A program made the translations under genes and the position numbers. A DNA stretch of 64,000 bases from Lingula anatina. Taxonomy: Eukaryota > Brachiopoda > Lingulata > Lingulida > Lingulidae. The number at the start of each line of letters is the position of its first letter. Position 1 is the first letter of the stretch. Below are positions 48,574 through 59,517 of this stretch, one piece after another. The notes beneath the pieces were generated by a model, which made no database searches, had not been told where the DNA came from, and worked only from the letters and a program-made list of their open reading frames with translations. Location of the stretch: the NCBI RefSeq assembly GCF_001039355.2, contig NW_019774058.1:539817-603816 (forward strand), in the 5' to 3' direction.

Positions 48574-49123
48574 CTGTACGTTAAAAAAGTCTTAGTTTCG
48601 ATAGAGCAAATCTTTGGAACTTCGTATACTAGCTGCCAGACTGTTGGAGAAAATCAGACGACTTAAGTAACTTAAAAAAAAAACATACGACTAATTTAGT
48701 GGGCGAAAACTGAAAATGATCAATGTGCATATAACTTGTAAAATTTTTAATGTTTTTTAATTGGAAATTAATATTTTGGCTTTCATTTAATTATATGCTC
48801 ATGTTTGATGTCGAGCTGTTTATAACAGCTGATGTTTGCTGTTTAAACAATTCAAATATTTACAAATACCATAACGATAGAAACAAGCTTACCTTATTCA
48901 AATACATTTCGTCCAGCACACAAATTTAAGTATCTTTAAGCTGAATTAATTAGATGACAAGGGAGATGTTATGGTTTTTACTCCTCGAGGAGACAACGTA
49001 TAGAATGAAACTGCTTGAATTGGGCTAGCTATTTATAGGCAACGTATATTTTTTCCATTTAATGCACACGATTCAGAAGGACAAATTGCTTCGTTCTTTG
49101 TACTGGGTCCGTTTGAATACAAA

Positions 49124-49283
49124 GACCGCACTCAGAACAGTTAACTTACTACTCCGAGGGTCAAATATGGCGACCCACTAAAAAGCTTGCCGTCTAATCC
49201 GCTAATAGACCCTGGGGAAGTATTTAAATGGGTCGTCCATATTTGACCCTCAGACTAATGAGTCCACTGTTCCGAATGCGTCC
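49124..49283. mobile_element. 175-bp-family MITE, second version of the 45695 copy
   Basis: Same insertion as 45695..45869 with a ~15-bp internal deletion (CCCTGGGGAAGTATTT). It belongs to the redundant contig. Confidence 0.75.
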
Positions 49284-49298
49284 AAAGACTACTGTTTT

Positions 49299-49333
<35 letters not shown>

Positions 49334-51881
49334 TTTTATTTATTTATTTTATTTTTGTAGCCTGACGAATCCACCATGTTCCAAAACATGCCCCTATCTG
49401 CAGCCCTTTAAGTCGATATCATGACACATTTGGGGCTTATCGACGACCCACACACGCCCCTCCTTGCACACGCATTTTTTGTTTGCGAACTCACATTTAT
49501 TAAACTTGCATCTACGCAAGCAATTAGCACATACAAGCAAACTGGCAAATCGATATGCACCTACGTAAACTTCCTTGCGCTCCGCTTTGCTTGCCCCATC
49601 CTTACCTGAAGTCACAGCTATAAAAAAAAGAAATAATGCCCGCAAGCTCGATGTATTTATGCGTATTATTTGTATGTGCTTTTTTGTTTGGACAATTGAT
49701 CCCTTTTGTACACATACGGCCATATTGATTAATATAACTTCGCACTTTTGAAAATGAAAATAACAGTTTATAGGGCGGCCACACCTTAAACGTTCATTTT
49801 TAAATCCTTTGTGCCAATGTACACTATACACTGCCTATTAAAGAAGGGCATCTACTTACCTGTCCAAATTTAGATTTAAATGAGAAGATGATATATATGT
49901 ATAAGTGGCGTTTCACAGCACTTAATCCTCATTTGCGACACCTTCTAATGTGGAAGGTGTCGCTCTATAAATGGGAGGAACCCATTGCCAGAGAAAGGAA
50001 ATGTAGAATAACATGTGACGTTTGTCAATATAATTGGGAGACATTAAAGAATGACATTAATATTAACGGTAAACAAATGCTAAGGAACAGAAAAACGAAA
50101 AATCCGAGGACTATAATCAGTGGAACGTGCATATTTAAAGCGACCGGTCAATAATCCTGGTCTTACCAGCGCGTTGTCATTAAGTAACTACTTGTTAAGT
50201 TAAGAATTAAATACACCATCCATGAAACTATTGTCGTATACTAATCCAATCAAGCATTTTACAGACAGTACAACAGATGTCAGTTATGAGCTAGAAAATA
50301 ATACCTATCGGGTAAGGTAAGCCGTATACTTACTGAAAGGAGCGCTAGCTGCGTCTCATACACAGCGTCTCTCTGGCACAAAATGACCTCGAAATATTGA
50401 TTTAAGCTTAGGTGAGTCCATATCATATCGATGAAGTCGGCTTTCGGTATTAACCCCCAGTTTCACATCACGGGACAAATTACTGATAACTACCAGGGCA
50501 GATGATATTGAGGTGATTGAAGGGGACCCCTGGATCTAATGGTATGTCTGTAGGGGTACATGTAAGCATTTGCTTTGCCAGCAGGCAAGCACTTCTTTCA
50601 AATAAAAAAAAAACAATTTTCAGGCTAGCGTTCGTACTTTAAGTGATTTGGGGATGAAATGTAATGAAAACGTGTATGTATACTTTACTAGTTGGATACC
50701 CTGAGCGAAGTTAATATATACAAATTTTGCTGTCACTTACAGCCCGTAGGCCTAACACATTAGCTTTCTTAAGATCAGAGATGGTGCGACCGCAGGGCTT
50801 ATACAAATATTTGACTTCACTTCGTCCGTCGCTATTATACGAAAAAAGTCAGGGGAACTGGAACACAGGTCCTACTGCAATTGTTCATCCCTGTTATTGA
50901 ATCAAAATAAGAATTTTGATAATAATTATGCTATTCTTGAAATCGTTTAACTTCTGTGGCATGTATTAAGTTATCAAAATAACCTTCGATGGACACCATG
51001 TTGGGTACACAGTTACTATATACACTTCAGTTCTTTTATAAAACGGAAAGGTGAAGGGGTTAAGTTGTCTGAATTTGCTGGCCCGTGACAAATCTGCACT
51101 CTGTATTGGGGTAGACTAACAAAAGACGGCTTCTCTTGCTATTATTACACTGTGACACAATAAGGTGTGGAATGTACGCGCGACTTCCCGAGGCTCACCG
51201 CGATGGAGGGCCCTTATGATGGCATTCTCACGCTTAAAACCGGTTTTGCCAGTTGACACTATCTCGGGTCAATAAAGTTATCGTCTATCAATATCAACAG
51301 CATTCACATCCAAACTTCCACCGGTGAGTGGTTGGCGACACTGGTAGGAAGAGGTAAGGGCAGACCTAGGTCTTTCTTATTTACAACACCTTACGATACA
51401 ACACGTAGACACATATTGATTCTTGTTCACATACAGGTGTAGTTAATACCCGACATAGAAACATACTGAGAGACGTACCTTTAAGTTCTCTTCCTCTCTG
51501 TAGTTTTGTCGCCAGGTTGATTTGAGGTGGTCAGCGAAGTGGTCTGGATTGTATGTGGGAACTGATAGTTAAATAGGCGGCACCGCGTGTATGTGAACAC
51601 GGAAATTTTGTAGTTCTAATTTTAGCTTTCCAAGAAGGACGATCGAAGATGTTGCATAATGACAATTCTAGTATGAATACAACAAAAGGAGGGTATTATA
51701 GTATAGTTTTAGGTATTTTTCATATTCTGTTGTATTTATAAACGGAAGTTGTCTGTGCACAATAGCGTAGGGAATAAAGCTACAACCTGAATAGCATGCA
51801 CTTTTGTTCTGAACTGGTTACTGAACGTGTAAACTGTTTTTATTCACCCAAAATTCAGTTGTAATTATACATGTATAATTC

Positions 51882-52049
51882 CAGACCCGTAGCCAGCAAT
51901 TTTAAAAGGGGGGTTCTTTTTCTGAAAAAGTGGACCTTTTTCCATAAAAAATTCATGAACCTAGATCAAATTTTACCCATAGTGGACCTTTTCCCACTAA
52001 AAGGGGTGGTTCTTTCGAACCCCCCGATCCCCCCCTGGCTACGGGCCTG
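51882..52049. mobile_element. 168-bp CAGRCCCGTAGCCAG element with 5-bp AATTC target duplication
   Basis: The left end is CAGACCCGTAGCCAG and the right end, reverse complement, is CAGGCCCGTAGCCAGGGGGG. AATTC flanks both sides (51877-51881 and 52050-52054). The unit 1 site (about 24162-24175, TATAATTCATTGG) is the empty site. No coding capacity. The transposase family is not certain from a 5-bp duplication alone. Two of the three assembly joins fall inside this element. Confidence 0.8.
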
Positions 52050-52992
52050 AATTCATTGGTTTAACGTAGAAGTCGTGCGTCCAACGCCGGTGAGTCTTAA
52101 ATTTAACAGATCTACCCATTAAGTGCTGACATAGAGCAGTGGCAACGAATATGTTAACCTTCCAAATGGCGGCACCGCGTTTATAAATGTGAACAAGGAT
52201 TTTTTGTCATTCCATTTACATAATGGCAAATCTCGTTTGGTTTGAATACGATAAAAAGGAGGCTATTGTAGTGTACGTTTAGGTATTTTGTTGTATTGAT
52301 CGGAGGTTTTCTATGCACAATAGCGTAGGGAATAGAGCTACATCCTGAATAACATGCTTATTTTTTTCAGAACTTACGTTACTGGTATATAATACGCCAT
52401 TCTATATTATTCTTATACAATTATAATTTCAACGTGTAAACTGTTTTCATTCATCCAAAATTAAGTTGAAGTCTAAAACTTACTTTCATGTTCATATACC
52501 CGGTATGTACATGTATAATTCATGGGTTGTAAAATAAAAGTCGAGCGTCTAACGCTGGTGAGGCCTAATTCTATAGCAGGTCTGCCTATTAAGAGGACCT
52601 GACATGGGGCAGTAGCGATATATTAACTTTTCAAATGGGATCATGTCATCATTCTACAGAATGTCCGCCTAACTTTTAATTACTCTCTTCCAGACGCCTT
52701 TTTGGCTTTTCCACAATGTAACTGTTACAAAATTGGGTGATATAGGATCTATTTGGTGACTTTAATATTCACCCTATGCCACCACCATCACCATCCAAAT
52801 GTTTTTCAATACACATTTATCTGCTAAGATTGATAGATATGGACGATATCTGATGGCCCAATTTCTATATCCCGAATAAATCTCAGCTTATAAAATAGAA
52901 ATTGTTGCTGTTTATTTTTTGTAGGTTGACGATATCCACCACAGACAAACATACTCCAATTTTACCACGACAAGATAACCTACTACCCCAAG

Positions 52993-54094
52993 ATGGCAAG
53001 AAATGTCGATACGTGTATTTTGGACGGACTGGATATCGACTTTTCTCGTTATTTCTCGTCCAGAGCCATCACCTATGCATCAAAACTAAAGACAGTCTCT
53101 CTGGACAGCCACTACTTCTACAGGCGGAGCACACCTATTGACTTTAAACCAATGGTGGACAAAATGCGGCAAGATAAAGTAAATGAAATCGGTTTCCTGA
53201 AACTTCCCTCCGAGAGAGTGATAGTTAACAAAAAGATTGATGAAGGGAATAAGGGCTACCTTTCTATTTTGGGACCTCTCCTCGATTTTTGTATTGTCCG
53301 TGACATCCATTGCGCTTTTATTCGAGATGACGATGAGGATGTGTTATTAAACGTCCTGGCACTGGTCTCGGAAAAGTCACGGACGGGAGCTACGGTAGCA
53401 ATCCCCAAAATGAATCCGTTCCGCACTATCAATATCACCAGCGCTCTGAGCAAATCAAAGTATGGCATCACTCTTCAAGTGAACAAAAACTCAATTAAAA
53501 AGTTTGAAGTCGCATCTAAAAACGCACGCATCGTACCGATACAAGATGAAGTCAAGTCGGATACCGTTCCAACAAATGCAGTGAATATCTTTGCCTCTGG
53601 TGGCAGATACCAAGAGCGGTCGGTCTCTCTCTTTTTCGACTCGGTTCCATCATATAACCTCCATTGGCAAGATCATGCATACAAGTACATCAGCATGACC
53701 AAGACGTGGAAACGAATTGACGAGTTTTCGGAGCACCGTTCGAGTGTAGATATGAGGAAAGGAATACTATCTCCAGGTGAACAACCAGTAACAATTGCTG
53801 TTTTAGACACCGGTATTCTATCCTCGCATACCGCCTTTATGTCTGCCGATGACGGCCCTAAAGGCTACGGGAGAACGATTAAGGTGAAGAACTTTGTGCC
53901 TTCCAGCTACGGGTCATACGAAAACGATGAGTGGTTGGATCGGAACGGTCACGGTACCCACTGCGCGTCCATCGCAGCCGGTGGCACTTTCAGAGCGTGG
54001 ATCCCGGAAAACAAGCAGGAGGGGGCACTCCCGTCAAGGGAGTGTGGGGACATCGAATGCGGGGTAGCGCCCTTTGCTACACTCGTCGTAGGAA
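52993..54094 (+). CDS. Truncated duplicate of the subtilase gene (assembly artefact ending at n)
   Basis: The 367-codon open stretch matches 55108..56209 exactly, as does the upstream sequence from 51981 (constant offset 2115). It stops at the n at 54095, after the catalytic Asp and His motifs but before the Ser motif. Reading through the n gives a meaningless tail. I interpret it as the end of one contig overlapping the next contig and not as a real second gene. Confidence 0.85.
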
Positions 54095-54095
54095 N
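54095..54095. other. Assembly join (single n), third
   Basis: 54096 onward repeats 51981 onward with no difference I can see through 56209 (2114 bp). The next contig begins inside the CCCGTAGCCAG element. Confidence 0.92.
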
Positions 54096-55107
54096 AGTGG
54101 ACCTTTTCCCACTAAAAGGGGTGGTTCTTTCGAACCCCCCGATCCCCCCCTGGCTACGGGCCTGAATTCATTGGTTTAACGTAGAAGTCGTGCGTCCAAC
54201 GCCGGTGAGTCTTAAATTTAACAGATCTACCCATTAAGTGCTGACATAGAGCAGTGGCAACGAATATGTTAACCTTCCAAATGGCGGCACCGCGTTTATA
54301 AATGTGAACAAGGATTTTTTGTCATTCCATTTACATAATGGCAAATCTCGTTTGGTTTGAATACGATAAAAAGGAGGCTATTGTAGTGTACGTTTAGGTA
54401 TTTTGTTGTATTGATCGGAGGTTTTCTATGCACAATAGCGTAGGGAATAGAGCTACATCCTGAATAACATGCTTATTTTTTTCAGAACTTACGTTACTGG
54501 TATATAATACGCCATTCTATATTATTCTTATACAATTATAATTTCAACGTGTAAACTGTTTTCATTCATCCAAAATTAAGTTGAAGTCTAAAACTTACTT
54601 TCATGTTCATATACCCGGTATGTACATGTATAATTCATGGGTTGTAAAATAAAAGTCGAGCGTCTAACGCTGGTGAGGCCTAATTCTATAGCAGGTCTGC
54701 CTATTAAGAGGACCTGACATGGGGCAGTAGCGATATATTAACTTTTCAAATGGGATCATGTCATCATTCTACAGAATGTCCGCCTAACTTTTAATTACTC
54801 TCTTCCAGACGCCTTTTTGGCTTTTCCACAATGTAACTGTTACAAAATTGGGTGATATAGGATCTATTTGGTGACTTTAATATTCACCCTATGCCACCAC
54901 CATCACCATCCAAATGTTTTTCAATACACATTTATCTGCTAAGATTGATAGATATGGACGATATCTGATGGCCCAATTTCTATATCCCGAATAAATCTCA
55001 GCTTATAAAATAGAAATTGTTGCTGTTTATTTTTTGTAGGTTGACGATATCCACCACAGACAAACATACTCCAATTTTACCACGACAAGATAACCTACTA
55101 CCCCAAG

Positions 55108-57293
55108 ATGGCAAGAAATGTCGATACGTGTATTTTGGACGGACTGGATATCGACTTTTCTCGTTATTTCTCGTCCAGAGCCATCACCTATGCATCAAAA
55201 CTAAAGACAGTCTCTCTGGACAGCCACTACTTCTACAGGCGGAGCACACCTATTGACTTTAAACCAATGGTGGACAAAATGCGGCAAGATAAAGTAAATG
55301 AAATCGGTTTCCTGAAACTTCCCTCCGAGAGAGTGATAGTTAACAAAAAGATTGATGAAGGGAATAAGGGCTACCTTTCTATTTTGGGACCTCTCCTCGA
55401 TTTTTGTATTGTCCGTGACATCCATTGCGCTTTTATTCGAGATGACGATGAGGATGTGTTATTAAACGTCCTGGCACTGGTCTCGGAAAAGTCACGGACG
55501 GGAGCTACGGTAGCAATCCCCAAAATGAATCCGTTCCGCACTATCAATATCACCAGCGCTCTGAGCAAATCAAAGTATGGCATCACTCTTCAAGTGAACA
55601 AAAACTCAATTAAAAAGTTTGAAGTCGCATCTAAAAACGCACGCATCGTACCGATACAAGATGAAGTCAAGTCGGATACCGTTCCAACAAATGCAGTGAA
55701 TATCTTTGCCTCTGGTGGCAGATACCAAGAGCGGTCGGTCTCTCTCTTTTTCGACTCGGTTCCATCATATAACCTCCATTGGCAAGATCATGCATACAAG
55801 TACATCAGCATGACCAAGACGTGGAAACGAATTGACGAGTTTTCGGAGCACCGTTCGAGTGTAGATATGAGGAAAGGAATACTATCTCCAGGTGAACAAC
55901 CAGTAACAATTGCTGTTTTAGACACCGGTATTCTATCCTCGCATACCGCCTTTATGTCTGCCGATGACGGCCCTAAAGGCTACGGGAGAACGATTAAGGT
56001 GAAGAACTTTGTGCCTTCCAGCTACGGGTCATACGAAAACGATGAGTGGTTGGATCGGAACGGTCACGGTACCCACTGCGCGTCCATCGCAGCCGGTGGC
56101 ACTTTCAGAGCGTGGATCCCGGAAAACAAGCAGGAGGGGGCACTCCCGTCAAGGGAGTGTGGGGACATCGAATGCGGGGTAGCGCCCTTTGCTACACTCG
56201 TCGTAGGAAAGATTGCCACAACCAAAGGTTTTTCAAAGCCAGAATGGATGGCGGAGGCTCTAGATTGGATTGTAAATCTTGAACGTGAAGATAACATAAA
56301 AGTGGACATAATTTCCCTGTCAGTGGGATATGCCAAATTTTCAAAGCGTTTGTTCGATTCAGTTTGCCGCACTCTTCTTGCGGGGAAAGTTATCGTATGC
56401 GCGTCAAGCAATGACGGCAGGCGCCAACAAACAAACATCAGTTTTCCTGCGAGATTTGGAAATGTTCTCTGCGTTGGAAGTCATTCCAAGAAGGGACAGC
56501 CGTCTGAGTTTTCTCCAAATGGCCGAGAGATCGACGTTCTAGGTCCGGGTGAAGATGTTTGGGCTGCGCTGTCTGCCAATGAGCATGGTGCTGTGTTCCC
56601 GTTCTCGGGGACTTCAGCTGCCACGCCCTTTGTGGCAGGTGTGTGCGCTCTGATTCTGGTAGCTGCCCAGCGCATAGGTGAGACTTACGTTACGTATACG
56701 TATTTTTGTGTGTCACAATTAATTTAATGTTGTGAATGATAATTATCACGCGGCGCACTCTTACAAACATGCAGCGTATTTTGTTGTACCTGGAATAGAG
56801 TAGTTGCAAATAAATATATGAACTTATAAAACATCAAAATCAATTTCATGAAGTAATTTCTGCATATGATTGACTCACTTTTTTGCTTTTGAGAAGTTTG
56901 TTATTTGATTTTTATCGATTCATATTTGAGAAATTCTGATACGAGAGGTTATCAACAATTTACATATTTATTTATCATTTCCTTTCTTTATTATTATTAT
57001 TTTAAAAAATGTTTTTTAATAATACCAAAATTACGAAATAATGAAAATGTGCTTTCATCTTTACAGGCGGTGAGACCCTACGCAGCAGAGTGTCGAACAC
57101 GAGCATGATGCGTGAAATCCTCCGCAAGATGGCGACAAAGCCCGGTCACCATGACGAGTCAATGGGCTACGGGAACGTGGATCCTTGGAATGTATTTAAC
57201 TACGGGAATGCTTATTTCAAGAGAATCATTGACGATGTTCTCGAGTTGGATGACAATTCAGCACCAACGCGTGTAAAACAACTACCAGAATAG
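55108..57293 (+). CDS. Intracellular subtilisin-like serine protease (peptidase S8), two exons, 598 aa
   Basis: Exons 55108-56677 and 57067-57293 (donor ATAG/GTGAGA, acceptor TTACAG/GCGG) give 1797 nt including TAG. The start is the first ATG after an in-frame TGA in the same exon. Residues 1-265 are an N-terminal region I do not recognise. The S8 catalytic domain follows: Asp272 in AVLDTGI, His320 in NGHGTHCAS, oxyanion Asn435 in ASSND, Ser503 in FSGTSAATPFVAG. About 30 residues with two cysteines are inserted after the His motif. No signal peptide or proprotein-convertase P domain is seen, so a cytosolic protease is inferred. Substrate unknown. It is transcribed away from the ankyrin genes. 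A candidate AATAAA is at 57609. The protease call is secure; the N-terminal function is open. Confidence 0.9.
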
Positions 57294-57608
57294 GTGACCG
57301 GTGGGGGAGGCAGAACTCTTACTTTGAATGGACTATCACGGCTGTACAAAATACAGGATACAAAAAGACCTAAAAAGAGTTATAAGACTGACTACATAGC
57401 GCGCAAAAAATTTTGTAGTCAAACATTTCAAACGAGAAAGAAAAGAGTATTGCGCATTCTTTTATTATTATTTTTTTGAACATTTAAAAAAATTTTGCAT
57501 TGCGTATCTTTAACGTGCTAATGTCAAATGTATCAGTTAAAATAGTGATTCAGGTAGAAAAAAATCAGTTCTTTATAAAGAAGTTAACCAGAAGTGATTT
57601 TCAATAAG

Positions 57609-57614
57609 AATAAA
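57609..57614 (+). promoter_or_regulatory. Candidate polyadenylation hexamer for the subtilase gene
   Basis: AATAAA 316 nt past the stop codon, just before the LTR element that starts at 57641. Position is the only evidence. Confidence 0.35.
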
Positions 57615-57640
57615 TCAGCGATTATTCTTCATTCAACATT

Positions 57641-58152
57641 TGTTGTAAAATAAATGACTCACACTTTCACTAATTACAGATAATAATCAAAATTGAATCA
57701 AACGAGTAAAAGTTTTTGAGTGTAAGTTAAGTTTCACCAAGAGTCAACAAGTGTAGAACATGTTTTAAGTGTCAGAAAAAGTCAAAGTCAGAAACAGTTT
57801 ATGTGATTGGTTAATTTCATAACATATTTTAATTTTGATCAACTGTTTATCACATGATAAACGAGTTTTGGATAAGGTCCAAGCATGAGTAATTCAAATA
57901 ATATTTTAGATATCTTTAATTGAAAAGAAGTATCTTAGGGATTGCCTTATAAGGAAATGTTGCACGGTGACTCACAACATGAGAATGGAAAATTCCTTGT
58001 AATCACGCAAAGACAATGGAAAAGAAAACAAGTAAATGCGTGATCAGTACGGAGAAATTGAGTATAAATATTTGTGATGTTGTATGAAAAAAAGTCGGTG
58101 AATAAACGTTAGAAAGCTCCAGACCGCTGTCGTTATATTTCTCATTCTAACA
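57641..58152 (+). repeat. 5' LTR (512 bp)
   Basis: TG...CA termini, TATAAATA at 58063-58070 and AATAAA at 58101-58106, in the TATA-then-polyA order expected of an LTR. Confidence 0.8.
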
Positions 58153-59370
58153 AGTGGTGGAGGAAAAATCGATCCCCGCTCTACCGAGGCAAGCGGAACG
58201 GCGATACAGTTATAGTGATGACGGCAGCAGGAGCGTAGACACCGATGGGTTCACACCATCCACCCAAGGGCAAACATCGTCAGTGCCCCAGTGCAGAGAA
58301 AACTGAGTATGCTGGGTATTGAAAATTGCCATAAGTCATTATCTTAGCAACAATGAATAGCTGAAAAAAAAGACGAAGATGTCCTCAGATGTTAATAACA
58401 TATTGCATATTGCAAGTATTAAATGTCTGAAGTATTATAAATATAAATCTATTTGGTTTATTGATCTTATGATTGTTGGTTATCGATATTTGAACAGATG
58501 ATTATTGTTATATAAGCAATGTATATAACTTTTGTAATAATGATGACATGAAACTGATGATATGCATTAAGGAAGATTCTCACATTTTGCGACTTTCTTA
58601 TTTATCAGTATAAGTTTAGTGGATTGAATTTGATGTGAACAAAGCGTTTCTCTTATAGTCATCACAGAGGATAGCTACAGTGTGGACAAATACGAAGATA
58701 AACAGGTACTTCATCATGAACGCTGCGCTGGTCGCAACGTTGTGGTGATTGCTATTCATTGGACAGGGGAGGGCCGACCCAATATTGTCTCATGTAGTGC
58801 ATTCCTCCTATGTCTTAAATGACAACCGAAAGAGCAAAATGTATGATAAAGTGTGTCAGAACCATAATAGGAGAGCAATATATTATCGATATCCGCATGA
58901 GAAAACTAATAAAAAGTATCTGTGCTCTTGGACTACACGTCAAATGGTGTAAATGACAATACGAACTATCTCCACGAACAAATACATTTCCATAAAAAGT
59001 TATTAATTATTCTTTCTTCAACTTATATTTTTGGTTTCATGTCGAATGTGTTTTTAATTTTATGTATAAGTTACTTAGAATTAATTTATTTAGTTATATT
59101 TCTGTACGACTTTATGATAGAAATGGAGTGTTTAAGGAAAATTATTTTTTTATAATTATTATTTTTTTAATTTGATTTTGCAGAATATGAAGAACTTGCG
59201 TATAACATTTACACTGATGACAACCCTGTAACCTTGTCATTTCAGCTTTTTAAACATTTACGTATTTAATGTTATTTAGTATTTGCTTTGCTTTTAAAAA
59301 AGGATGAAAAAGGAGCGTATGTTGTAAAGCTTTAGAATTCGAGGACGAATTCTTTTGAAGAAGGGGTGTA

Positions 59371-59517
59371 TGTTGAAACGTAAATGATTCACTCTTTCAC
59401 TAATTACGGAGTACGGAGAAATTGAGTATAAATATTTGTGAAGTTGTATGAAGAAAAAGTCGGTAAATAAACGTTAGAAAGCTCCAGACTGCTGTCGTTA
59501 TATTTCTCATTATAACA
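59371..59517 (+). repeat. 3' LTR, internally deleted (147 bp)
   Basis: It matches the first ~37 and last ~106 bases of the 5' LTR. The missing block corresponds to about 57678-58046. TATAAATA (59427) and AATAAA (59466) are retained. Confidence 0.8.

Larger units (their letters stand above)
44400..52900. other. 5' flank of ankyrin copy 2, assembled twice (no gene supported)
   Basis: 44400..44670 and 45120 onward match the unit 1 flank (19052..24500). 45147..48572 and 48574..51977 are two versions of one region separated by the n at 48573. They differ by scattered substitutions and by simple repeats: poly-T at about 45882-45917 against (ATTT)n at about 49296-49358, and a GTTGGATAACA repeat at about 47263-47300 in one only. 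It contains a non-LTR fragment, MITEs and a CCCGTAGCCAG element. 51575..52750 holds two diverged direct copies of a GGCGGCACCGCG..CAATAGCGTAGGGAAT block. Confidence 0.65.
57641..59517 (+). mobile_element. Non-autonomous LTR retrotransposon (1.88 kb) with unequal LTRs
   Basis: The 5' LTR (57641..58152) starts TGTTGTAAAATAAATGACTC and ends CTCATTCTAACA. The 3' LTR (59371..59517) starts TGTTGAAACGTAAATGATTC and ends CTCATTATAACA but lacks about 365 internal bases. CATT duplicates the target (57637-57640 and 59518-59521). A primer-binding-like AGTGGTGGAGGAAAAATC follows the 5' LTR, and a purine-rich AAGAAGGGGTGTA precedes the 3' LTR. Both LTRs share TATAAATA and AATAAA. The 1.2-kb interior has no gag or pol frame. 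Direction is plus, from PBS and PPT order. Confidence 0.82.

Noticed and set aside
52993-54165. A second, alternative-ending subtilase gene reading through the n
   Set aside because: The tail after residue 367 comes from non-coding sequence past the join; upstream sequence and frame match 55108..56209 without visible difference.
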